A DNA stretch of 42,666 nucleotides, taken from HyVt-337 sp964428895. Its GTDB lineage: Bacteria; Planctomycetota; Phycisphaerae; SM23-33. Of this stretch, positions 23,381-31,726 are shown one piece after another. How positions within the stretch are numbered: position 1 is the first letter of the stretch; every line of letters starts with the position of its first letter. The notes under the pieces were generated by a model. That model did not search any database, was not told the DNA's origin, and worked only from the letters and a program-made list of their open reading frames with translations. The DNA lies in assembly GCA_964428895.1 (NCBI GenBank), contig CAYRZU010000022.1:1-42666 (forward strand), given 5' to 3'. A program made the position numbers and the translations under genes.

Positions 23381-26300
23381 CCCCCGCGTCCTGATCCTAC
23401 TGGGTGTGCTTGGCGCCCTGGTGCTGCTGGCCGGTGCCTACTTCGTCGTTAAGAAGCTGCCCAGAGACCCCGCTCCGCTGTTCGCCAAGGCTGACGCCGC
23501 CTATGAAGCCGGCGAGTTTCGTCAAGCGATCAGGTTCTACAGCAAGGGCCTGATCCAGCAACAGCGGAAGAAGATCGAAGACCCCGACCGGGTGTACGAC
23601 CTGGCGATGTCGGAACTGCAATACGCCACGAGAACGCCCGAGCTGTCCAAGCCGCAAGCCCAGAAGTACTTCATGCGCGGGTACAAACGCTTGCGCCAGA
23701 CGTTGACGATTGATCCGCATCATCTGGACGCACATCGACAGATTGCCGCGATCTTGTGGCGCCAATTGGCCCGGGGGAACCCGGACGATTACATCAAGGA
23801 AGCCGACGAAATTCTATCGCTCCTGGACGATCAGGAGGACCGCGAGGAAAAGGCCGGGTTCTACTTCCGCAGAGGCCAAGCGAAGGCCTTGCTCATCCAC
23901 CTCAAACCGGAGTACCTCGACGGTGCGCTGGCCGATTTCGATGAAGCGATTCGCCTCGAGCCGACCAATCAGGACTATTGGCTGACCGGCAAACTGCGTC
24001 TTCTGCTGCAGCAACGGCAGTATGGCGAGGCGGAAAGGACCGTTCTGGCCGCCATTGAGGCCAACCCGAACAACGCGCAGATGTATGTTGATTACGCGCG
24101 CGTCTTGATCGATTCGGATCGCCGGAGCGAGGCCATCGCGCAGATCGACAAGGCCATTAAGGTCGAGCCCGGCAATCCGGTCGGACACTTGGCCAGGGCC
24201 AACTTCCTGATCAAGGACCAGGAATGGGATAAGGCGATCGCTTCGCTCGACGAGGCGGCCGAGGTCGACCCCGACGACCTGCGCGTCTATCGCCTTCGGG
24301 CGTTCGTTCTGAAGCGCCAGTTCAAGCTGGCCGAGGCGAGCGAGGAAATCCGGACCGGCCTGGCTGTCGTCGAGAGGCTTCTGACCAGCGAAGCTGAGAC
24401 CCAGCCGGATATTGTGAAGTATCAGCAGCTTCAACAGACCAAAGTGGACCTGTATTTCGACCTGGCCGATTCGTTGCTGGACGAGATCCATGCCGTCAAC
24501 GACATGACGCCCGAGCAGGAGCAAGCACTCCTGGACGAGGCCCGCAAGGCGCTGGCGGCGTTGGATACCCTCATCGTGTTCCGGGAAGGCGAAGCCCCGC
24601 CTCGTTACCTGAAGATCCAGGGACGATTGGCCATGATCGACGGTGATCTGCTCGGGGCCCAGCGCAAGCTGGAGGCAGCCTACGAGAGCTTCGAGAAGCG
24701 GAATATGTTTGAGCCTCAAACGGGCAACCTGCTGGTGCGCGTCTACCTGCGGCACCGCCTGCCCGCCAAGGCCGAGGATGTGCTCAATCGCTTCATCGAG
24801 CGAGGGTATGGGGCGCAGCCGTCGGTGCTGTTGAGCAAGGCGCGAATCGCGATGCACTATCGTGAGTTCCATCAGGCCCAGAAACTGGTCGAACGTGTCT
24901 TGCAGCGCGACCCCGACAACGCTTCGGCCAAAGAGCTGAAGATGTTGTTGAACATTCGTACCGAACGGGGGGCCATTCCCACCGAAGGCGAGCTGCCGAT
25001 TACGGCGGTGGCCTACCTGCTTCAGCAATCCGAACGGAAGTGGCTGGAGGGCAAGCGTCAAGAGGCCTTTGAACTCGTCAAGGACCTCTACGACCGCATG
25101 CCGGAGAACAACGCGGTGCTGCATCGGTTGATGACGATGTACCTGCGGCTCGATCAGAAGGCCCAAGCGCAGGCGATTCTTGAGCAGGCCATCGAGCGCA
25201 ATCCGGAGAATCAGAATCTCAAGGACGAGCTGACCATCCTCAAGTTGCCCAATGATGCCGAGCGCACCAAGGCCCGTCTGGAAATCGCCGAACGGATCGA
25301 GGATCCGTATTCCCGGGCGATGGCCAAAGCGGGCACCTACATGATGGTCGATGACATGGCCAACTACATGGTCCACCTGCAGGAGGCGTTGGAGGTGGCC
25401 GATGCGGACTCGCGGCCCCGCGTGGTGGAACGGTTGTTCCGGACAGCCCTGCAGGAAGAGCAATGGGACACGGTCGACGAGTGTGTGTCGATCGCGGTCG
25501 AAGAGAACCTCGACGGCGCCGAGGGCGATGTCTTTCGCGCTCAGGTGCATCTGGCGCGTAACGAGGCCGATGAAGCCATCCAATTGCTGAGCGGCGTGGT
25601 CGAGGATCGGCCGCAACACCGCGCCGCACGGATGCTGCTGGGCGAGGCCCATCGCCTGAACGGGGACCTGTCCTTGGCGGCGGAGCAGTTCGAGTGGATC
25701 TATAACAACGACCGCGGGTACGCCCTGGCGGCGGTCCAGATGATCCAGGTCTCCCGTGCCCAAGCGGATTGGCCCGCCTGGCAGCGCTGGGTCGAGCGAG
25801 CCCACACGCTCGTTCCCAACAACCCCTATGTGGCCGACCAGTACCTGGAGATGATCGAGGAAGGCTCCAACCCTGAGAAGATCATCGAACGCCGCGAAGC
25901 GATTCTGCGCAATTACCCCGACGACCTCAACAACCGGATTCGCCTCGGCGCCTTGTACGAGCGCACCAACCAGATCGCCAAGGCTGAGGCGATGTACCAG
26001 TCCATTATCACCCGGACCCAGGACCGGATCGGCGCCGCGGCCGTCCTGATTCGTTTCTATGATCGAATCGGGCGAACGGGCGGCATTGACGCGATTATCT
26101 CGACCCTCCTGGATCAGGCCAAGACTCCCGAAGACAAGGTCTCGGTGTATCTACTCCACGCGCGGTTCTTGCGTGACCGCAGCCCGGACCAGGCGCTGTT
26201 TGTGCTGGACAAGGCCATTGCGACCGATCCGGACGATCCGAGAAGCTACGAAGCCCAAGCTCAGATCTTTGCGCTGCAGAACGAGATCGATCAGGCCGTC

Positions 26301-27830
26301 GAAGCCGCGGAGAAGATCGTGGCCCTGATGCCGGATGACTCCGGTCAGTTGAAGCGATTGATCGTGTATCGACTCGAAGCCGGCCAACTGGACCAAGCCG
26401 AAGCGGAACTCAAGCAACTGCTCGACGCGGACCCCGAAGACGTGATGGCGTTGACGCTTCAGGGCTCGGTGTTGGCCCAGCGTGACGATATTGACGGCGC
26501 CCAGAAGTATTACAGCCAGGCGCTCAAGATCAACTCGGATTCGGCCCTGACCTTGGTTCGGCGGGCCGGGCTCTACATTCTGGAAGACGACCTTCGGGCC
26601 GCCCGGGAAGATCTCCGCCAGGCCGCCAGCATCAGCAAGAGCCCCGACGTTACGCTGGAGTTGGCACGGGTCTATCGGCAGCTGAACGATATCACCAGCG
26701 CCCAAACTTCCCTCCAGAGCATCATCCGCGACAATCCGGGCTTCAAGCCCGCCTACCGGGAATTGGCCGACTTGTGGGTCTCGACGCAATCCTGGAATCG
26801 TCTGACCCCCTTGCTTGAGAAGGCCCGGGAGCAGTTTCCGCGTGAACCGGCTTTCGCGCTAATCCAGGCCCAGGTGTCGCAGTTGCAGGGCAACGATGCC
26901 GCCGCGTCCGCCGCGATCGAGAAGGCACTGCAAATGGACCCGAGCAACGAAAGCTTGGTCCGTCAGTATCTGGTCCACTTGCTCGACGCCAAGGACTACG
27001 AGACCTTCAACGCTCGGGCCCCGCGGTATGTCGACCGGGAGGGCTTCGGCCCGTGGGTCCGATCCCTGCAAGCCCGTGCATTGGCCGAGCAAGGTCAAAT
27101 GGCGGAAGCCGACGCGCTGTTCGAACAGGCCGCGCGGGAGGCCGAGGGGGGCAACGTCGGCTTCGTTCTACAGCAATACCGTCACGTGACGGACTTGGCG
27201 GCCGCATGTGAGCGCGGGAAGAAATGGGTGGACTACCGCAAAGACGATTGGGCCATCCATGCTGCCGTCGGCACGCTGCTTCGCGAGAACGGGGACCTTC
27301 AAGACTCCAAGAAATACTTGGAAGAGGCGATGACCCTAACGGACCATAAGGTCCAACAGGCGGACATCCAGATTGGGATGGGCCTGACCTACATGGACCT
27401 GCAGGAGTTCGACAAGGCCGAGCAAGCCTATCTGGCGGCGTTGGAGCTCATGCCCAACAATGTCTACGCCTTGAACAACCTCGCTTACCTGTACGTGGAG
27501 AATCTGGACGCGCCGGAAAAGGCGCTGGATCTGGCGCGGCAGGCAGTGGCGGCCTCGCCCAACAACGGCAGCGTTCTGGATACCTATGGCTGGACCCTAG
27601 CCAGGCTGGGCGAATACCGGGACGCCGTCCGTCACCTTCGCCGAGCCACTCAGTTGCTGCCTTCGGCGGCCACGCGGTATCACCTGGGCTGGGTGCTTGA
27701 GCAGCAAGGGAACATCGCCGAAGCTCGAAGACAATACGAAGCGGCGCGGGCCAATTTGGTCGATCAAAGAGATACCCCCCTGTGGCAGGATGTCATGACC
27801 GCCTTGGAGCGGGTCCGAACGGACCGATAG
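23355..27830 (+). CDS. Giant membrane-anchored TPR protein of the exosortase locus
   Basis: 1491 residues: a basic start (MAKKRKKINPR), one membrane helix (about 12-32), then TPR-like helix pairs nearly to the end, for example AVNDMTPEQEQALLDEAR and YALNNLAYLYVENLDAPEKA, with the canonical W/L/G/Y/A/P pattern strongest in the last 300 residues. It plays the part of the PrsT-like TPR proteins found in PEP-CTERM/EPS loci, but is longer than the roughly 900 residues I expect for them. The helix arrangement suggests the TPR superhelix sits outside the inner membrane, as a scaffold for export or sorting components. I start at 23355, after a loose GAGAG; the start overlaps the EpsI gene. Confidence 0.85.
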   Translation: MAKKRKKINPRVLILLGVLGALVLLAGAYFVVKKLPRDPAPLFAKADAAYEAGEFRQAIRFYSKGLIQQQRKKIEDPDRVYDLAMSELQYATRTPELSKPQAQKYFMRGYKRLRQTLTIDPHHLDAHRQIAAILWRQLARGNPDDYIKEADEILSLLDDQEDREEKAGFYFRRGQAKALLIHLKPEYLDGALADFDEAIRLEPTNQDYWLTGKLRLLLQQRQYGEAERTVLAAIEANPNNAQMYVDYARVLIDSDRRSEAIAQIDKAIKVEPGNPVGHLARANFLIKDQEWDKAIASLDEAAEVDPDDLRVYRLRAFVLKRQFKLAEASEEIRTGLAVVERLLTSEAETQPDIVKYQQLQQTKVDLYFDLADSLLDEIHAVNDMTPEQEQALLDEARKALAALDTLIVFREGEAPPRYLKIQGRLAMIDGDLLGAQRKLEAAYESFEKRNMFEPQTGNLLVRVYLRHRLPAKAEDVLNRFIERGYGAQPSVLLSKARIAMHYREFHQAQKLVERVLQRDPDNASAKELKMLLNIRTERGAIPTEGELPITAVAYLLQQSERKWLEGKRQEAFELVKDLYDRMPENNAVLHRLMTMYLRLDQKAQAQAILEQAIERNPENQNLKDELTILKLPNDAERTKARLEIAERIEDPYSRAMAKAGTYMMVDDMANYMVHLQEALEVADADSRPRVVERLFRTALQEEQWDTVDECVSIAVEENLDGAEGDVFRAQVHLARNEADEAIQLLSGVVEDRPQHRAARMLLGEAHRLNGDLSLAAEQFEWIYNNDRGYALAAVQMIQVSRAQADWPAWQRWVERAHTLVPNNPYVADQYLEMIEEGSNPEKIIERREAILRNYPDDLNNRIRLGALYERTNQIAKAEAMYQSIITRTQDRIGAAAVLIRFYDRIGRTGGIDAIISTLLDQAKTPEDKVSVYLLHARFLRDRSPDQALFVLDKAIATDPDDPRSYEAQAQIFALQNEIDQAVEAAEKIVALMPDDSGQLKRLIVYRLEAGQLDQAEAELKQLLDADPEDVMALTLQGSVLAQRDDIDGAQKYYSQALKINSDSALTLVRRAGLYILEDDLRAAREDLRQAASISKSPDVTLELARVYRQLNDITSAQTSLQSIIRDNPGFKPAYRELADLWVSTQSWNRLTPLLEKAREQFPREPAFALIQAQVSQLQGNDAAASAAIEKALQMDPSNESLVRQYLVHLLDAKDYETFNARAPRYVDREGFGPWVRSLQARALAEQGQMAEADALFEQAAREAEGGNVGFVLQQYRHVTDLAAACERGKKWVDYRKDDWAIHAAVGTLLRENGDLQDSKKYLEEAMTLTDHKVQQADIQIGMGLTYMDLQEFDKAEQAYLAALELMPNNVYALNNLAYLYVENLDAPEKALDLARQAVAASPNNGSVLDTYGWTLARLGEYRDAVRHLRRATQLLPSAATRYHLGWVLEQQGNIAEARRQYEAARANLVDQRDTPLWQDVMTALERVRTDR

Positions 27831-27910
27831 GCAATCGACCGAAATTGCCCCAAGATGACGCTGCAGGTTTGGCTCGTTGCGGCCGATAATCTGTTGGGAG
27901 TAAACCAGGT

Positions 27911-30115
27911 ATGACGGCAACACCGTCTGGACAACCTCCGGCGCCGGTGGGAATGGCGCCGATGGCGCCGTTCGGCATGCCTCCCTTCGGGGCTGCAGCG
28001 GCGCCGGTAGGCGCCGGGCAAACCGGCGGCGGGCTGTCGCCCAAGGACATCACTCAGATTCTGCGCAAGCGGTTCTGGCTGATTCTCATCATCATTGTGT
28101 TGTTCACCACGATCGCCGGTGTGGCGACCTACCTGTGGTGGCGATACGCTCCCAACTACACGGCGCAGGCGGCTCTGGAAGTGCAGACCCCCATGAGCGG
28201 CACGAACCAGTTCGACGTGCCGACCGATGCGATCCCCAACTTCATGCCACAGCTTCTGGCGACCCACGCCAGCCTGCTGCTCAACGACGCGATCCTCCAA
28301 GAGGTCGCTCAGCGAGAGGACGTTCGCAAGACTCGGTGGGCTCAGGATGCCCCCAAGGGCGAAATGGTCAATCGTCTCAAGGCGGCCGTTCGCGTGGCCC
28401 CGCGCGTCAAGACCAACCTGATCTACATCATGGTGACCATGGGCAGCCCCGAAGAGGCCGCCATCGTCGCCAACGCGCTGGGAACCGCCTATCAGCTTCA
28501 CAGCAAGCTCCAGAGCCAGCAAGGCCTCCAGGAGCACAGCCAAACGCTGAATACACAGATCAACGAACTCCAGACCGAGTTGGACAACATTCGGATGGAG
28601 ATCGAGAATCTTACCGCCGAATCCCGGGTGGCCGATTTGGCTGAACGGGGCAATGTCAAACGGCAGGAACTGGAGGAACTCCAGCGCCAGGCCATTCGCC
28701 TCCGCACCCAATACCTCCAGGCCAAGACCTTCAATGACCGTCTGCTGGAGGCCCAGGATTCCGGCGTCCTGCTCGACCAGCCCGAAGTTCGGGCCGCGCT
28801 GTATCAAGACCCCAACTATGCGGCCCTGCGGCAGCAGGAAGCTCAGTGGAGTACCGCCGTTCAGAACGCCAAGCGAAACTACGGGCCCCTGCATTCGTCC
28901 GTGGCGCAGGCCGAAGCCCAACTCAACGCCGTGGCCGCCCAACTGGCCCAGGCCCAGGATGGCGGCCTCCAGGCCTACATGGCCCGCAATGCCTCCGAGA
29001 TCAAGGCCATGTACCAGCAGTTGGCCGAACTGCAGGAACAGGCGGGTCTTATTCAGGAAGAGGTCCGCGATCTGTACGTGACACTGGCGAAGCTTCGGCA
29101 GCTGCGCCTGGAGGAGTCGAACCTCTCCCGGAGCATCGACCGCATGGACGTCACCATGCGGGACCTGCAGTACCGGATGGCCCTTCAGACACCGGTGACG
29201 CTGGTCCAGGCCTTGCCCCCCAGCCGACGCTCGCAACCCAAGCCGGCGCTGATGATCACCGGCGGGGTGGTGCTCGGCATTATCGTTGCCTTGGGCCTGA
29301 CGGTCCTGTTGGAGATCATCGATACCTCCATCAAGCGTCCCAGCGACATTCGCCGTCGCATCGATATTCCGCTGCTGGGCATGGTGCCGCATCTGGACGA
29401 TTTGGATGAGGACATACCCGATCCGCGGCTGGCCTTGCAGATGTTTCCCGATTCGCCGGTCGGCGAGGCGTTTCGCCAAATCCGTACCCGCGTGATCTTC
29501 AGCGCGCCGCTAGAGCAGCAACGCGTGCTCATGGTGACCAGCCCCTTGCCCGAGGATGGGCGGACCACCGTGGCGGTGAACCTGGCGATGGCCATGACCC
29601 AAGCCGGGTCCAAGGTCCTGCTGGTCGACGCCAACTTCCGTCAGCCCATGCTGCACCAGCTGTTCGAAGGTGTCCAAGACGCCGGGCTGAGCAATGCCCT
29701 CATCCAGCAGGACGACTGGCGGAATCTGGTCTTCCAGGCCGGTGAGAACCTCCACATCCTGCCGGCCGGGCCCTTGCCCCCAAGCCCAGCCGAGCTTCTG
29801 GCCGGACCTCAGATGAAGACGCTGATCGATGAGGCGTTGACCGAATACGACCGCATTCTGTTTGATTCGGCCCCGTGCCTGGTGGTGACGGACCCGTGCG
29901 TACTGGCGTCGGTCGTCGACGGCGTGATCATGGTCTTTCGGGCTGGCGCCAACACCCATGGGGTGGCCATGAAGGCGCGGGACCGGATGAACGAAGCCAA
30001 CGCCCGTCTGTTCGGCGCCGTCCTCAACGGCGTCCAGGCCATGCCCGGCGGCTACCTCCGCAAGAACTACGAGGCGTTCTACGAATACCGCGAACGCCAG
30101 CCCTTACCGGCCTGA
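27911..30115 (+). CDS. Wzc-like chain-length regulator with degenerate P-loop
   Basis: 734 residues: a Pro/Gly/Met-rich N-terminus (1-45), a membrane helix (about 55-75), a Wzz-type periplasmic domain with a long coiled coil (about 200-420), a second helix (about 445-465), and a cytoplasmic BY-kinase-like ATPase domain. Walker A is altered to SPLPEDGRTT (544-553): the invariant Lys is Arg551 and the first Gly is Glu548. Walker A' (VLLVDAN, Asp573) and Walker B (ILFDSAP, Asp652) remain. The C-terminus keeps four Tyr (715, 720, 724, 726). Family members control polysaccharide length by phosphorylating the Tyr tail; activity here is doubtful. GGGAG lies 10 nt before the ATG. Confidence 0.88.
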   Translation: MTATPSGQPPAPVGMAPMAPFGMPPFGAAAAPVGAGQTGGGLSPKDITQILRKRFWLILIIIVLFTTIAGVATYLWWRYAPNYTAQAALEVQTPMSGTNQFDVPTDAIPNFMPQLLATHASLLLNDAILQEVAQREDVRKTRWAQDAPKGEMVNRLKAAVRVAPRVKTNLIYIMVTMGSPEEAAIVANALGTAYQLHSKLQSQQGLQEHSQTLNTQINELQTELDNIRMEIENLTAESRVADLAERGNVKRQELEELQRQAIRLRTQYLQAKTFNDRLLEAQDSGVLLDQPEVRAALYQDPNYAALRQQEAQWSTAVQNAKRNYGPLHSSVAQAEAQLNAVAAQLAQAQDGGLQAYMARNASEIKAMYQQLAELQEQAGLIQEEVRDLYVTLAKLRQLRLEESNLSRSIDRMDVTMRDLQYRMALQTPVTLVQALPPSRRSQPKPALMITGGVVLGIIVALGLTVLLEIIDTSIKRPSDIRRRIDIPLLGMVPHLDDLDEDIPDPRLALQMFPDSPVGEAFRQIRTRVIFSAPLEQQRVLMVTSPLPEDGRTTVAVNLAMAMTQAGSKVLLVDANFRQPMLHQLFEGVQDAGLSNALIQQDDWRNLVFQAGENLHILPAGPLPPSPAELLAGPQMKTLIDEALTEYDRILFDSAPCLVVTDPCVLASVVDGVIMVFRAGANTHGVAMKARDRMNEANARLFGAVLNGVQAMPGGYLRKNYEAFYEYRERQPLPA

Positions 30116-30138
30116 TCGGCCGGGCAATTAGACTCTCC

Positions 30139-30177
30139 GCGGTCCGCATTCACTCGTCATGCGGGCCGCTGCTTTTT
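30139..30177 (+). terminator. Strong terminator of the exosortase/export operon
   Basis: gcggtccgcat (30139-30149) pairs with atgcgggccgc (30159-30169) in an 11-bp stem with one G-U pair and a 9-nt loop, followed by tgcTTTTT. Confidence 0.8.
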
Positions 30178-30197
30178 GCGCTCCCGGCGACATGGGA

Positions 30198-30227
30198 TTG
30201 ACGTTCCTGCGCCCCAATCGCTACAGT
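30198..30227 (+). promoter_or_regulatory. Promoter for tRNA-Thr(TGT) and possibly the following operon
   Basis: TTGACG (30198-30203), 18-nt spacer, TACAGT (30222-30227). Predicted start near 30234, about 20 nt before the tRNA. Confidence 0.5.
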
Positions 30228-30254
30228 GGTCAGTCTGATAGATCGCCCGTACTC

Positions 30255-30326
30255 GCCAGCGTAGCTCAATTGGCAGAGCTCCGCTTTTGTAAAGCGGTGG
30301 TTGTGGGTTCGAGTCCCTCCGCTGGC
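30255..30326 (+). tRNA. tRNA-Thr (anticodon TGT)
   Basis: A 72-nt cloverleaf: acceptor GCCAGCG/CGCTGGC, D arm GCTC/GAGC, anticodon stem CCGCT/AGCGG with loop TTTGTAA, and a T arm with GGTTCGAGTCC. The anticodon TGT reads ACA and, by wobble, ACG. No encoded CCA. No terminator is visible in the 79 bp before the next gene. Confidence 0.97.
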
Positions 30327-30405
30327 CTTCTCGGCATGGCGATCGATGGATGGAAACGGTTCGGGCCCTAAGCGCCCGCGACCGGAAAGAACGGAAAGAG
30401 AGGCC

Positions 30406-31704
30406 ATGGCCACACTCGCCCCCAAGAAGGACAGACTCGCCGGCCGTCGCTTGTGGATCCCTCGCATGACCTACGCGGGCGCGCGCATGGCGGCTGCGGC
30501 GTTCCGATCGGTCGGCATCGATGCGGCCGTCACGCCCGAGTCGGACGATAGGACCCTCGAACTGGGAGGGCTGTTCAGCTCCGGCGAGGAATGCTACCCC
30601 GCCAAGATCACCCTCGGCGACTTCATGCGCATTATCCACGCCGACGATTTCGATCCCGAGACCGTCGCCTTCTTCATGCCCATTGCTCAGGGCCCGTGTC
30701 GATTCGGGCAGTACAGCCCGTACCTGCGACACGTACTCGATCAGATGGGGCACCACGACGTGCCCATCATCTCGCCGACCAGCTCCAACGGGTACAACGA
30801 CGTGGTCGCCTACGGCACGACATTGCGACGTCGCATGTGGCGGGGCATTGTCTCCGGCGACATCCTCCGGAAGGTCCTGTTGAAGACGCGGCCCTACGAG
30901 ACCCAGCCCGGCGCCGCCGATGAAGCGTTCGAAAAGTCGCTGGACCTGGTCGAAGCGGCCATTGCCGATCGCAACCTGACTGATCGACAAAGCCTGGCCG
31001 AAATGGTCAAAGCCATGACCGCCGCCCGCGGCCTCTTCGAGGCGGTTCCTGCACGCTACACGCGCGACCGCCCGCTGATTGGCGTGGTGGGTGAAATATT
31101 CTGCCGGCTGAACACGTTCAGCAACTATCAGGCCGTCCGGCAGATTGAAGCCCATGGCGGCGAGGCGTGGATATCGGATGTGACCGAATGGGTCTTTTAC
31201 ACCAACTGGGGCCAACGCTGGCGACTGAAGCGGCAGGGCAAGGGCGTCTCGTTGGAGAGCCTCAAAGCTGTGGTGCGCGAGGCTTTCCAGGTGCGCGACG
31301 AAAAGGCCCTGCTCTCACCGTTCACCGAGCACTTCGTCGGCTACGAAGAACCCCACGACATCTACCACGAAGTGCTCAAGCCGAGTTGGCCCTACCTGCC
31401 CGCCGACGGCGCGCTAGGGGAGATGGTCCTGTCGGTCGGCAAGAGCATCTACCTGCACGGCAAGGGCGCCGACGGCATCATCGACATCAGCCCCTTTACG
31501 TGCATGAACGGCATTGTCTCCGAGGCCGTCTATCACGATGTCTCGCGCGACTACCATCAGCTGCCGATTCGGAACTTCTACTTCGACGACAGCAGTTCCA
31601 ACATGCAGCGCGATCTGGACATCTTCATGGAACTGGCCGACAGCTACCGTCGTCGCAAGACCACCCAACGCCAATACCCGGCCTACTTCGAGGCCGGCTC
31701 GTAA
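30406..31704 (+). CDS. Stand-alone CoA-dehydratase activase-like Fe-S protein (COG3581-type)
   Basis: 432 residues. The sequence resembles the C-terminal part of large proteins related to 2-hydroxyacyl-CoA dehydratase activators and HgdB-like components: WIPRMTYAGARMAAAAFRSV, then SSGEECYPAK with Cys63, GPCRFGQYSPYLRHVLD with Cys98, Cys233 in GEIFCRLNTFSNY and Cys366 in FTCMNGIVSE. These four cysteines are candidate iron-sulfur ligands. The partner ATPase with an actin-like fold, usually encoded with it or fused, is absent here. AGAGAGG lies shortly before the ATG at 30406; the longer frame starts inside the tRNA. It leads a four-gene operon with two radical SAM enzymes, so a role in supplying low-potential electrons or in lipid or cofactor chemistry is possible but unproven. 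Confidence 0.75.
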   Translation: MATLAPKKDRLAGRRLWIPRMTYAGARMAAAAFRSVGIDAAVTPESDDRTLELGGLFSSGEECYPAKITLGDFMRIIHADDFDPETVAFFMPIAQGPCRFGQYSPYLRHVLDQMGHHDVPIISPTSSNGYNDVVAYGTTLRRRMWRGIVSGDILRKVLLKTRPYETQPGAADEAFEKSLDLVEAAIADRNLTDRQSLAEMVKAMTAARGLFEAVPARYTRDRPLIGVVGEIFCRLNTFSNYQAVRQIEAHGGEAWISDVTEWVFYTNWGQRWRLKRQGKGVSLESLKAVVREAFQVRDEKALLSPFTEHFVGYEEPHDIYHEVLKPSWPYLPADGALGEMVLSVGKSIYLHGKGADGIIDISPFTCMNGIVSEAVYHDVSRDYHQLPIRNFYFDDSSSNMQRDLDIFMELADSYRRRKTTQRQYPAYFEAGS

Positions 31705-31726
31705 GCGTCCGGCCTGGAGCAACCGC

